NCBI RefSeq assembly: GCF_010093535.1
Contig: NW_022985198.1
Coordinates: forward strand, 324,100 to 388,099
Source of the DNA: Lindgomyces ingoldianus
Lineage: Eukaryota; Ascomycota; Dothideomycetes; Pleosporales; Lindgomycetaceae
Length of the DNA stretch: 64,000 bases
Direction of reading: 5' to 3'
The position numbers and the translations under genes were made by a program. Of the stretch, positions 33,214 through 45,441 are shown piece after piece. The notes beneath the pieces are model-generated. The model was not told the DNA's origin. It ran no database searches and saw only the letters and a program-made list of their open reading frames with translations. Position 1 is the stretch's first letter, and the number at the start of each line of letters is the position of its first letter.

Positions 33214-35297
33214 ATGAGCCACGATCCTCTGCACACTGCGGCGGATCCCCCTGGGCCGGCTGTGGCCTCCGAGAAGGCTCTGGCGGGCGACACCTCCGAG
33301 CAGGCAAACGGTGCCGGTACGTCCTATGCACATCACACCCCCAAGCTCATGTTGTGTGAAAGAGTATCCAGAGTGAATGCCGCGCTGACGGTCACTTAAG
33401 CAGGTCCACAAACGAACCCAGCCCCCAGTCCAAACGCACAGCTTCCCCCTCCGCGGTCAGCATCGCGCGGTCCACCATCAACAGAGAATCTCCAGAGAAC
33501 AGGCTCGCGGTCTACACAGGGTGGCGAGAGCGCCGCCGCGACTGACGGTGAGCCGAAGAAAAAGCGATCGTTTCTAAATATCCCTCGCTCATCCTCACAA
33601 ACGAACGACGAGTCCACCCCGACTGGAACAGGGTTGAGTGGGGCCACAGTGGCAGACTCGGAGAGCATCGGGCGGGGATCCAAGCATTCTAAGCGCAGTT
33701 TTATCGGCAAGCGGAGGGCGGGAAGCACTGCGAGCAGCAAACACTCTCAGCCGCACCCCGCGACATCGGAGAAGGTCGAGCAAGCAGCCTCGGCACCTAC
33801 ACTAGAGCAACCCGAAAGCTCGACAAGAATCAAAGGTAGAAAAGCAGGCGGTTTACTCTCGTGTTTTAGCTGCTTTGGTACGCCGAAAGATTCGCATCCT
33901 GTAGAGGAAGGAGCCCCAGAGAACGCGAAGCAGGCCGGCAAGGTGAAAGCAGGTCGAACTAGCCAGCCTACGCCTCTGAAAAAGCAAGACCCCAACGTAG
34001 CAGAATCTAGCACGGCAGACTCGAAGGAGCCATTTGACGAGAAGACGGGCGAATCGTATGGACCCAGCCGAGAGAATGAGAAGCCCATGCACGGCGACGC
34101 TACCATGGACAGGCCTTCAGGAGAGACGCCGCCCAAGATCGTGATGAGGACTTCGTCAACCTCAAAAAAAAATTCCCTAGATCAGCCGCTCCCGCCTTTG
34201 CCTAATCAGCCTGGCCGCCTAGATACAGTATCTAGTCCTTCGATTGAAGTCCAAGGACCCACGCCTGGAACAACACCAGTCCAGCCAGAACCTCGCGTAT
34301 CTCAAGAGGGGCAGGAATTGATACATGACCGAACGGCTCAGCAGGAGCAGATGGACACCGATATGGAAGAGAAACACGAGGTGCCTCTTTCAAAAGAAGA
34401 GGTCCCTCATGTCCCCCATGTCCCCCATGTACCCCACGACGGAGAGACCAATGCTATAATTCCAGCTACTGGGAAAGATACTATGCACCCAAAGGTTGAC
34501 TTACCTCCTCCACCCCCGCCTGAAAATCGACGACCGGGCCCACAGAACGAAGATGCACCAAACCCACCCCTACCGGACGCATCTGAGAAAACTTGTCTAC
34601 TCCCCCAGATCAAGCCAGAGTTCAAAGGGAAGAAGTGTCTAGTACTCGATTTAGACGAGACATTAGTGCATAGCAGCTTCAAGGTAATTCAAGCCGTTGG
34701 TTACGCTGCGTTTGACAACACTAACAAGTGACCAGATCCTTCACCAAGCCGACTTTACCATTCCCGTAGAAATCGAGGGACAGTACCACAATGTCTACGT
34801 CATTAAGCGACCTGGTGTTGATGCCTTCATGAAGAGAGTTGGCGAGTTGTATGAAGTGGTTGTGTTCACAGCTTCCGTCTCCAAGGTGAGTTGATGTGAA
34901 GTATTTACGTTCTGATACGCTAATCTGTTATAGTACGGTGACCCTCTGCTTGATCAATTGGACATTCATAACGTAGTACACCACCGGTTATTCCGAGAGA
35001 GTTGCTTCAATCACCAGGGCAATTACGTGAAGGTAGGACGAAGCTTTGCCAAGTGTTTCAAACTCAAACTTAACCAACATGCAGGATCTATCAATGATTG
35101 GCCGAGACCTTCGAGAGACTATCATCATTGACAACTCGCCCACGTCGTACATCTTCCACCCGCAACACGCCGTCCCAATCAGCAGCTGGTTCTCTGATGC
35201 TCACGATAACGAACTTCTCGACCTGATACCCGTTCTTGAGGACCTTGCCGGACCCCAAGTGAGTGATGTTAGTTTGGTGCTCGATGTTGCGCTGTAA
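33214..35297 (+). CDS. psr1: Psr1/SCP-type (FCP1-homology) protein phosphatase
   Basis: Predicted Mg-dependent Ser phosphatase of the haloacid-dehalogenase superfamily, like yeast Psr1/Psr2 and human CTD small phosphatases. Five exons (33214-33316, 33404-34683, 34736-34885, 34934-35032, 35085-35297) encode 614 residues. Residues 1-~430 are disordered and rich in Ser, Pro and charge, with a Cys pair in LLSCFSCFG that could be palmitoylated and a fourfold V-P-H repeat near 34406-34440. The catalytic domain (~435-614) starts [17 protein letters not shown] with the nucleophile Asp450 in DLDET, then VVVFTAS, the insert [17 protein letters not shown] and the [15 protein letters not shown] signature. 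It ends [10 protein letters not shown], the usual family C-terminus, so no further exon is needed. Membrane attachment is inferred from Psr1, not seen. The symbol is by family resemblance. Confidence 0.9.
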
Positions 35298-36547
35298 GGA
35301 TATCTTAACCGCCTACATGTTTATGAAACCGGTTTACTACATCTTAGGACCTTACCCCAACGTTCAACGTCTGTGGAGTCGGACTGGTCTGTCTCTGACC
35401 GTTCGCTGCTCGTATTCAATTCGGAAGAAAGCATCGACTAGCTTTTAGATTGTACTTTTGTAATCAATTTGTAATCTGCATCATGAGCGGGCGTTATGCT
35501 ACAGCTTCGGGGCTCGGGTTTTAGAAGAGAGTTGCATTGCAGCGTTTCTCTGATCAAGATTTCGGGCTTTTGCTTGCTGTCAGACCCTGTTCTCTCTCCC
35601 TCTCCATTCACATCACCCCTTTCCTGGCCAAGAGGTCACTCAGTCGCGCAGATTGTGTCGTTCTATAAAAGTACCTACCCTTCACACCTTCCACAAACGG
35701 AGGGTCTTTCTTTTCGTCAAAAGGAGATGGCCGCAAAAGGAGATGGATAGGATGTCATCAGCAGGGCCGGGCGTGGGCGAGAGTTTAATATGGCATACCG
35801 CGTTGGATTTCTGCCCTCTCCAGCGAGCGGGAACTTATCAGCAACTACTTCTCCTATGTACAGAACCCTTCTTCTTGTCTTCTGAGCTTGGTATTGCATT
35901 GCTGGCGGGACTTCACAATTAATCATCGCCGATTTCCCTGTTTTCTTTTCCAAGTCTTTCTGACTGGAGCATATGTGTTACTCCACGACTGGAGCGTGCT
36001 TGCTGCAACTCCCTGCCCTGTGGACTGGGCCCTTTTTATTTCTTACAAGCGTCTGGGATTGAGGGATTTCTTTGTTATTGGTAGGGAGTGCCGCCTGCAG
36101 TTGAGAGATCGTTGTTGGTGAATGTGGTTGTGGGGATGTGGATGTACTGAAATGGCGAGGAGATGTAGTGAATAGGCTGGGCAGATGAATATATACTGGA
36201 AACTCACACTGCATGCGTTTTGAGTTTGAGGGGGTGTGATCTGTAGCTAGCGGATGATTCGGACCGACCTTAACTTGTCGATGGCATCTGAGACTATCTT
36301 GGCGGGAAGCGATTTCACATGTCTCGCGAAATTGCAAGGCTCGGCCACGCACCCTGATTCGCGACAAAGAAGGCCGAACGACGTCCGAGCCCTAAATTCG
36401 GTCGACAGACTGGTCCTGCAGCTGTCATAATTAGGAAGCCATCTACCAAATCCCTCGTTCTTGACCCTCCAGTTTCGCCTCATGGACCGGCAGTACTGCG
36501 CCCACGTGTGGCACTGACAACTTTTCTTCACTCTGTCTTCCTTCGCC
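35298..36547. other. Intergenic between phosphatase and acyltransferase genes
   Basis: Contains the 3' trailer of one gene and the promoter of the next. Only short overlapping frames, none supported. Confidence 0.4.
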
Positions 36548-37783
36548 ATGGAGAAGTACTCGCAGTTCCGGGACAAAGGTAAGCATCTGCTGCTTCACCA
36601 TCATGCACATATCTGAGATATCACGGTGCTGACAGTTGCGCTTCTAGGCACCGCGATTGCGCCCTTCTTCCCTGTAACTACCCCACCAGCCAGCTCGCTC
36701 TGGACACCGCTCCACATCCTCCTCTTCGTCATCCGCGTGCCCCCGGTCTTCTTCCTTTCCCTCTTTTACTTTCTGGTCCTCGAGTGGCTGCCTGTGCCGC
36801 AGCTTGTGCGGAAAGGCGTCCTATGGCTCATACTCGCGATACCCGGGGTGTGGTGGGTAGATCTACAGGTTGATGGCGTCAAGAGAGGGTATGTCGACAT
36901 AGATCCTGCGCTGTGCGTCGCTGGATACCATTCCCTACCGATGAGTATCTACCATCTTCGGAAGAGCAGACGTACTGAGGAAGGTGCGCGCTACAGGAAG
37001 CTTGCAGAGGTGCCGGGCCATCTCCCACATCCAGGCACTATCATTGCGTCGTCCTTTACCTCGCCCCTCGATCCGCTGTATCTGGCGGGGATATTCTGTC
37101 CGATTTTCACGCGTTCATATCCGTCGACGCGGAAGGTAGAACGGATATCTCTATTCCGCGCGATTCTTCTCGCCTTCGGTCCTCCATCCATCTTCCCGGG
37201 AAATCCAGATAACCTGGTCACAATGAAGGAACTCGAAGCGAAACACCCGCAATCTATAATTTGCGTATTTCCCGAGTGCACGACGACGAATGGCCGAGGG
37301 ATTCTGCCCCTCTGTCCTAGTCTGCTAACCGCTAACCCGAAAACCCGCATCTACCCAGTCAATGTGCGCTATACACCAGGCGATATCACGACGCCGGTTC
37401 CGGGAAACTACATTTTATGGTTATGGAAACTGCTGAGTAAGCCTACGCATTGTATGCGCGTCCGGATCGCGAGGAGCATGTACAACAATCCCACCCTGGA
37501 TTCTCCGATTGTTTGGGGTGAGAAGGCAGCAGGCAAAGGCAGCGGGGTAGATATGGTCGTTGACACGGACATCTTCGACAGCCTTCATTTGAGAAATGGG
37601 ATCGTTAAGGATGGCGGTGAAGGGGAGACGGAGGGAGTAGGAGGGAAGGTGAAGAAGGATGAGCAGAAGGTGCTGGATAGAGTGGGTGAGGATCTGGCTA
37701 GACTAGGGAGAGTGAAGAGGGTAGGGTTAGGTGTGCAGGATAAAATTGAGTTTGTAAAAGTCTGGAGAAAGAGACGGAGGTAG
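36548..37783 (+). CDS. vps66: Vps66-type membrane acyltransferase (PlsC family)
   Basis: Putative glycerophospholipid acyltransferase, 388 residues, two exons (36548-36578 and 36648-37783). The N-terminus reads MEKYSQFRDKGTAIAPFFP, as in yeast Vps66, if the second AG of the intron (TTCTAG) is used; the earlier AG (CTGACAG) would insert four residues that the family lacks. A hydrophobic stretch (residues ~30-85) anchors it to a membrane. The PlsC motifs are degenerate: the first reads FTSPLD in place of NHxSxxD and the third FPECTTTNGRG, with Cys where classic enzymes have Gly; I recall this form from other fungal Vps66-like proteins but cannot confirm it here. The tail (~330-388) is charged. 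Substrate and activity are inferred from family only. Confidence 0.85.
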
Positions 37784-38226
37784 AGAGGGTAATCTGGGAC
37801 GTGGAGTATGGGGGAATGGGAGAGAGAGATGGCTGAAGTTGGAGGGGAATTTTTAGAGTAGATCAGGTGGGATATGCATTGTGGTTGGGCATTGTCGCTC
37901 AGCGTAGAGGAAAGGGGCGAAATGAATTCAGCGTTATCTATCTACGTTCGCATTCACCTTGAAGCCCATTAATGCCAAGTTGATGCGATGCCTGACGAGC
38001 AGAACGCACGAGCACCACCCATTTCCCGCGCTAGGCCGAGGTTGCCGTAGCGTCTGACCGGGATTCTTGTTTACCACCCAAAACAACATTGACCTCCAAC
38101 AAACTCGGCGCTCGACCTGACAACATTGCCGGCTTCGAAGTCGCCCTCCACACTCTCGCTGAAATTTAGAATGTTTTGGTGATATTCCTTCCTCTTTCCA
38201 ACCTGCTTGTATCGTACTTGTGCGCT
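37784..38226. other. Short intergenic region before the kinesin gene
   Basis: Trailer of the acyltransferase gene and promoter of the kinesin gene. Nothing else recognised. Confidence 0.4.
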
Positions 38227-41200
38227 ATGGATACCGCGACAGAGAACCAGGTTCGTCTTCGAATGTCGCATTCTCCGTGCAAGATCTCTAGTGCTAACAG
38301 TAATTGCTCGTTGCAGCCTCCCGCGAGGTCATCTGGCTTGAGGCCCCCAGCGAAGTATCAAATACCTCCCTCGTCGCCTACCGGAATGAACGGCGCAACT
38401 GGCCTCAGCGAATTGACCGATGCGGCGACAAACTCTCGTAGAGCGATGGGGCCTCCGGTTGGATCAATGAAACACAAGCCAAGTGGCCGTAAGACTGCTC
38501 TTCGTCTTATCTCGCCCGCTATACTGACGGTGAAAGTACCGGAGCCTCCTGCGAAACGGAAAACACTGCAAGAACGCGCTGGTGAAGCCTACAACTCAAA
38601 GGCTGCCGCTCCTCCGACCTCCCGTCCAGTCAGCAACGCCGTCAAAGCCACAGCAGCACAGGGAGCTCGCAATGGTTTCTCGGCATCGACTTCGCGCATG
38701 CCCTCGTCAAACATCTCAAAGCATACCTCTGCTTCATCCTTTAGCGGGAGTGTTGGCGCTGGCTCCAGAGTTCCGGCTACGAACACCTTCCGGCCGCAAT
38801 CCGCCTACGGGCACAGTCGAAGCAAGTCCCATCATGAAGGATCTCGTCCTGCTTCTGCAATAGCACAGCATGAAGAAGAGCAAAGGCCCGCAAGCAAAGG
38901 TGCATTCCCTCTTTCTATTACCACCAATACCCGGAATCAAGATTCTCTCAGTGTCTCCAAGTGTCGAAAGCCCAAATACCGTGTGCCTTCAGATTTCTTC
39001 AGCAAGAGATACTTTTCTTCGACGACAACTCCGCCGTCGCTTTCTCTCCTTCCATCTGTACTTCCACCAAGCCCTTCCGTCGAAAGCGCCGCGAATACCG
39101 ACTGCGAGGACGTCTTAGATGGCTTTAGGGCTCTTTCTTTGGGCTCTTCTGTTACTGAGACGCGTGGTCAGCCTGTCATTCGTGGTACGACGTCTGGCAA
39201 GGACATGGAAATTTCTTCTTTTAAACACCCTTCATGTCTTCCACGAGCCACGCCTACTAAGGGGCTGGCTTCTTCTACTCTCAAGACTACTTCTCGGTCG
39301 AAACTTCGCCCAGTCACTCCTTCTCAACCTACACCAAGGTATCTTAACAGGTTTACTAACGATATTGCTCCAGTCTTATCTTTCGATACGGAGAGTCGGA
39401 TGGAGGCGATGGAACGCGAGTTTGCGAACTTCAAACAGAAGATGGAGGGAGATGCGCTGTCGCAGGCGAGCAATTTGAAAGAGACGATCAAGGTCTTGCA
39501 GGCTAGGGGTATGTGGCTTTTGGCTGATATGCCCTGATTTCAACCCTCATTCAACAATCTCCGATGTCGGGAAGTTTGCTGACCGGTTCGTTTGTGCAGT
39601 GAACGAGTTGGAGGCTATCCGGACAACAGTTACGGCGATCAACGAGGACCTCAAACAAGACCTTAAGGATACTAAGAGCTACATAGCAACCGCAAACTTG
39701 GAATTGGAGACAATACGACGAAACCACACATTCGAAGTCGATGACCTACGACGAAAGCATCGCATTGATATGGACGACGTTCAAGACCGCTATCGTAAAG
39801 ACACAGAGCGGACGCGGAAGGAGAACGAGAACGCCGCCGACAAGGTTCGAAAGGATTTCGAAACTCAGATCGACAAGCTCCTCAAGGTGCATAGCGAAGA
39901 ACTAGCGCGGATGGAGAAGCAGCTGAAGACCGAAGTTGAGGAAGAACAGAGAAGAAGAGCGCACGAGGTGCACCAGTTGCAAACGGAGTATGGACTGAAA
40001 ATCAAGAATGTCGGACTTGAAGTCGATACCAAGGAGCGAGAAGCACAGCTGGTACAGGGCGAGTTGATAAATGTGAAGTGGGAACTCGACCGGGAGAGGA
40101 ACCTTAAGGTAGCCCTTCAGGGTCAGCTATCTGAAGCAACGGCCCATAACCTGACCTTGGATGCTGCGAATAAGGCAATGAAGGCTAAAATTGACTTTCT
40201 CGAGTCGGACAGCCAAGCACAGTCACAGGCTTTCAACGACCTGCATCGACGCATGCAAGAGGCAATCGAGGCCGCAGAGGTTGCCAATGAAAAACTTCGA
40301 CAGGAAGAGACGCTTCGGCGTAAACTCCATAACCAAGTCCAAGAGCTCAAAGGAAACATTCGGGTCATGTGCCGTGTTCGACCGACGAATACGGATACAG
40401 AGACGGATCCCGCAAAAATTTCCTTCCCAGATTCTGATGCAGACAGCAAAGAGGTCTATGTGCAGGGCCCCGAGAAGCAGAGCGCGCTCGGCAATGTCAC
40501 CACCGCGACATATTCCTACTCCTTCGACCGTGTATTCGGCCCACAATCCCAAAACGGAGAAGTGTTCGAAGAGATCAGCCAACTTGTCCAGAGCGCATTA
40601 GACGGCTACAATGTCTGCATCTTCTGCTACGGCCAAACTGGCTCCGGAAAAACCTACACCATGTCCTCCCCCGACGGTATGATCCCACGTGCCACAGCCC
40701 AGATCTACTCCGAAGCAACACGTCTCGAGGAGAAAGGATGGCGCTACAAAATGGAAGGCTCCTTCGTCGAAGTCTACAACGAAACCTACAATGACCTCCT
40801 CGGCCGCTCCGAAGACCTCGACAAGAAGAAACTCGAAGTCCGCCACGACACGGTCAAAAAAACAACGACTCTCGAAAACGCAGTAACAGTCACTCTCGAT
40901 GGTCCCCAGCGCGTCGAGGAAATTCTAAAAACTGCAAGCAAGAATAGGAGTGTGGCGGCCACGAAGGCGAATCAACGGTCTTCGAGAAGTCATTCTGTGT
41001 TTATACTTAAGCTAGTAGGGGAGAATGGGATTACGGGCGAGAAGAGTGAGGGTACGCTTAATCTTGTGGATTTAGCAGGGAGTGAGAGATTGGAGCATTC
41101 AAAGGCTGAGGGGGTGAGGTTGAAGGAGACGCAGAATATTAATAAGAGTTTGAGTTGTTTGGGGGATGTTATTGATAGGTTGGGGAGTGGGAAGGAGGGG

Positions 41201-41464
41201 CATGTTCCGTACAGGAATTCGAAGGTATGTTTACGCCATTATCCCCTAGTTCTGAGGTGCGAGGCTAGGGTTGCGGACTTTGCTAATGTATGGCAGCTTA
41301 CGTACCTCCTGCAATATTCTCTCGGCGGAAACAGCAAGACTCTCATGTTCGTAATGGTCTCTCCCCTGCAAGCGCATCTGCAGGAAACGATTACGAGTTT
41401 GAAGTTTGCGACGAAGGTGCATAATACGCATATTGGAACAGCGAAGAAACAGACCAAAGTGTAG
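38227..41464 (+). CDS. klpA: Kinesin-14 (C-terminal motor, KlpA/Kar3/Ncd type)
   Basis: Minus-end-directed microtubule motor used in spindle assembly. Four exons (38227-38250, 38317-39508, 39600-41224, 41297-41464) encode 1002 residues. Residues 1-~390 are Ser/Pro-rich and basic (likely the second microtubule-binding tail), ~400-655 form a long coiled coil, and the motor follows at ~657-990, after the kinesin-14 neck reading LKGNIRVMCRVRP. Visible motifs are the P-loop GQTGSGKT (750-757), switch I NQRSSRSH and switch II LVDLAGSE (894). The first intron (66 bp) and last (72 bp) are multiples of three and stop-free, so unspliced reading looks open; both are taken as introns because of their GTTCGT and GTATGT donors and because the last would insert 24 residues into the motor. 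The tail seems longer than in Aspergillus KlpA. Confidence 0.93.
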
Positions 41465-43107
41465 ATTTTGTGCAAGGCCAGGTGTGGTAGGGTGTGTGGA
41501 CGTCAAAAGCGGATGAACGCTCAAGGAATTGTGTTGAGAATGTGTTGAGGAGTGGGGGCGTGGTGATGTTTATACATCTATCTCTTTTGCACCAACTTTT
41601 GCTTCTGTAGTTGAATTGCAACTACGGCGTTTGGCAAGCCGGCATTCCTGGCTTCGGGCTTTGGGTTTTGGGCTATCGGGTGGGATTGGTGTTTGGGTAA
41701 TTGACAGCCTATGCTGTGCTATGATACTGAAGCAAATCCACGGTCGATATTCATTACGATTCTCCTCGTCGTCGTGATGTGTTCCCTAGGCTTTGCCCCA
41801 AATTCAGTTCCCGTGGTAGGATGGCGGTGGAGGGAGAGGTGGGGTACGGGAGGCCACCTAATTACCTCTAGGAAGGTATAGTTCTTCCCACCCGCATCCG
41901 CCGCCTTTCGAGCGTAAAAAAAGTCGTACTCGCCTCACGCGCCAAGGTGAGCGTCCACTTGACCCTCCCTGGTTCAACCAGAAAACCACATTCAACACGA
42001 AAGGGTCGCGAAAAGCCATCTTAACGCTTAGGAAAAATGCACAATCCGTGGAATGTCTTTTAAGGAGCTTCACATTGATATGTAAAATACCTGAATTTTA
42101 GCTAACAAGTCCCTAACATGTGCTACGGAATATTTTTGAATTGGGGAGGTGTTAGGAGCACTCATAAAGTCTCTGCCTACACCGATAGCCTACCCTTGGC
42201 ACCATCTTTTAATCCTTACTGTCACGTACAATAACAGCTTCGCGCGCATCTTTAGCGTAGAGCGTCCTACCACCTTGTCCATACGACGCGGCGACCAGCT
42301 TGTTGTCGTTTTATACTTGATTTTAATGCTTGTGTGATCTCTTTCAGATCCTGCTTCGTCAGGTGATGTTTATACGTCTGGAAAACTGTTGGCTTTAGAA
42401 GGAGATTATAGTGGGGTGGGGTTTGTTAACATGTCCTTGTTTGGAGTGATGTATAATAATCTGCTTAGCTGGCTGGATCATTAAGAGAGTTTCGTAGGAT
42501 GTTGGAAGAGATGTTGTTGGCTAGAGAGGTGTTGCCAGAGGAGGGTGATTGGTTAAGGCTTTAGAATCTCCCCTGCAGGTGAATAAACTCCCCGATTGAA
42601 CCCCTTTACCTTCTTCATTGCACTTCACCTTACTTTAGGACTTGCTTACAAAGACAGAGTGAGACTCCTGTCATAGTTCTTGTAGTGTAGATAAAATGTT
42701 ATGCATGCTCGATAATATCGCTTTTAGGAGGATCGAGAAATTCACACTAGACGCCGATTTCTGAAGAGATCACAGATGTTTAGGAACTGTCTCCTCTAGG
42801 TCTAAGTACTCAAATACATGTATCAGGGTGTGTGAATACACACAGACAATCCCTCATTCCGCAAGATAGCATAGGTATACACAGCCATCAGATCGCAGAC
42901 TTAGAGATAACTAACTTACACTTACGCTTACGCATCCCGAGGTCCTTAACCCCACCCCTAAACCCCAAATCCTATCAAAGGCGGCAGCATAACGCCTGTG
43001 CCATACGCAGTCCAATCCCACTCTCTCTAAGTATCCTACACGGCCGGCCCTTGTGTCCCCTAAGGTGGGGGAGCCAGCATAGTTGGTCGCTGCCAAAGGA
43101 AACCCAA
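41465..43107. other. Intergenic, no gene recognised
   Basis: Between two convergent genes (kinesin on plus, secreted protein on minus). Moderately AT-rich in 42060-42830. No supported frame or repeat. Confidence 0.4.
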
Positions 43108-44343
43108 CTAAGTATCCTTCGAATCTGAACTAGAACTCGACGACATCGAATCATCATGTATAAGCGTGTATGTCGTCGGCGTTTTCGATCTCGCACTCAA
43201 CAAACTAACTGAAGCAGAACTAGTTCCAGATGCAACTGTGGTAGTACTCCATATCCACTTTGGCCGCTCATCCGTGACTTTAATAGGTTTCTGCTTGCCC
43301 AACGGCCGCGGATACCATTTCAAACTATTAATAACTAGACCCGCCGGTTTATGTAGTTCATCGGTAACCGTGAATGTTGCGCTTAGTCCTGGTCGGCGCG
43401 CCAACCCGTAGCCGGAGTTGTAGGGCCAGCCTTCTGGTATCTGCGTTAGATACTGGCTTGGGAACGGTGGCATTGTGATCGTGCTCGCGCTCACGGTTTG
43501 AGAGGACGGGACCTCATTTAAACCGGGGGAGGACGTGAAGAGTGTGGAGAGGGTCGTGATTTGCATGATGGAATCTGGGAGTGGGGTGACGGAGGAGGGT
43601 GTATGGGCTTTATTTAGGATATCGATGAGAGAGATGAGGAAAAGATAAGCGGATGGACGAGTGGTGCCGCAGAAGTTGTGGAACGTGGCTGAGAGGGCGG
43701 CGATTAGTGAAGTTTCAAGAGAGGTTTGCTGGAGACAGCTGAAGCAGGGAGTTAGGTCTTCTTTGCTGGGAGGGGGTGTTAGTGTATTTTGAAGGTGTTG
43801 GAGGAGAGGGGTGTAAACCTACGGTCCAGCTATCCCCTTTGTTTCCAGATCGCACATCAATTTTTGAAACTCCGTGTTCTGATGTCTGTCATTTGGATCC
43901 GACAGGCCCCTAATATTCATAAAACTCATCCGCACGTGCTCGAACACCTGTAAGCACCCACTGTATTCCCAGCAATATCCTTGAAGGTTTGAATCCAAAG
44001 ATGCAGAGGAGCTGGTGGGGGTTTGAGCTGTGTTAGTATCACGGTTTTTAAGAATCATAGGAACCGAATGTGTGACTGACGTAGATGTCAATTGACGTGG
44101 GAGACCAGAGTTGACTACGGGATGCGGGAGGTGAGAGTCGATACGAGGAGCTATCCCTATGCGAGCAGGTTGCAGGAGAGGCCAGATCCAGGAGGGCCAT
44201 GTGGATGGGACGCTGCTGAGGAGGGCTACTGTGGTAGTAATTACCCTAGTCTCGACTACCGTGTTGTGAGAAGATATCGATGTAGAAGGGGTTGTGGACG
44301 TAGAGACAGCGGCCAAAGTGAGTAAGAGCGTTTGGAGCTTCAT
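43108..44343 (-). CDS. Hypothetical secreted Ser/Thr-rich protein
   Basis: Not recognised. Two exons, 44343-43823 and 43765-43108, join over a 57-bp GTAGGT...CCCAG intron to give 392 residues. Residues 1-~20 (MKLQTLLLTLAAVSTSTTPS) look like a signal peptide. The mature part is Ser/Thr/Pro-rich with few cysteines, notably CWEYSGC near residue 130 and CFSCL just after the splice, which could form disulfides. The last ~15 residues are nearly all Ser and Asp, and there is no hydrophobic tail for a GPI anchor. A secreted or wall-associated role is inferred from this composition only. It has no size or Cys pattern of a known effector family. Minus-strand neighbour of the DUF1349 gene, with the assembly gap in between. 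Confidence 0.65.
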
Positions 44344-45441
44344 GGCCGGCGAACTCGAAAGATGGGAGTTGTAGAGAGGATAATGTTCTGCAAAGATGAT
44401 ACGCAGATGGCGAGGATCGAAGGCTAAAGTGTAGGGTGGAGTAAAGAACGCAAACGGAGCCCTGCCACTGACATTTACCCTCCCACCACCAGCAATTCAG
44501 TCGTGTGCACGCGCTTCTGCACAAAAGTTAATGAGAATCTAGAGATTCCTTTGGAGGCGCTACAACCTCGGTTGACTCTATCCCCGTGCGTGACTGCACA
44601 ATGCAAGATTTAAGTCACGGAAGCCTGATATCCTGGAATGGACCCCATCGCCGCGGCAAAAAAAGCCCTAAACCCGTACCTGTCCATAAGACAGCGAATC
44701 AGCAATTTCCACGAATGTTCTATATTCACCTCCCACCCCGTGATCGGAGTCAGAGACCCATTCACCCATATTACATAATCATTCCTCACCTCGTCATCAA
44801 AAATCCAGAATAGGAAGGATTACATATCTCCTCAACTAACATTGCATAGCACAACATATACACCAAGAACCAAGACAATATGCACGCACAGCTGGTCCAT
44901 CAGCTCATGCGTAATCTGAGACAATAAGCAAGCCGTGAGAAGAGAAGTTTAAGGGTTATTGCGCTGATAGTGGCAAGAAAGAGTAAGAAGAGTCAGATGC
45001 GAAACGCCACAGAATGTAACCAAGTAGCTGCATGCCGGGAGAGAGAGAGTTTGTGTTGTGGTGGCCGAGCATTATCTCGCCACTTGCCCACCACAGATGT
45101 GAGGAGAGGAAGGAGATGGGGATAGGGATGGGAATTTGAACTGATGTCAGAGAGAAACGATGCTGNNNNNNNNNNNNNNNNNNNNNNNNNNNNNNNNNNN
45201 NNNNNNNNNNNNNNNNNNNNNNNNNNNNNNNNNNNNNNNNNNNNNACTAATCTATGCTAGAAGAATTGGAGGAGAATGAATCGAGTAAATGGAGACTAAG
45301 AAATGAAGAAAGTGGAAAGAAACAGCTGTTCAATGTGAGGTATCATCCTAGTCCAATTCCTCCAAGATGAATGAACAACCAGAACCAATATCGATCCAAA
45401 CGAAGCAACCTCAACCCTAACCCGCGCCTCAATTTGAATCT
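44344..45441. other. Intergenic region containing an 80-base assembly gap
   Basis: Bases 45166-45245 are N, so the true length here is unknown. The flanks hold no supported gene. The left part is the promoter of the secreted-protein gene. Confidence 0.9.

Noticed and set aside
38176..38226. Upstream ATG for the kinesin giving 17 extra residues
   Set aside because: The added hydrophobic residues do not fit a kinesin-14 tail; the ATG at 38227 precedes a good intron.
41225..41296. Reading the last kinesin intron as coding (24 extra residues)
   Set aside because: It would insert 24 residues into a conserved motor segment between YRNSK and LTYLLQ and has a GTATGT donor and CAG acceptor.
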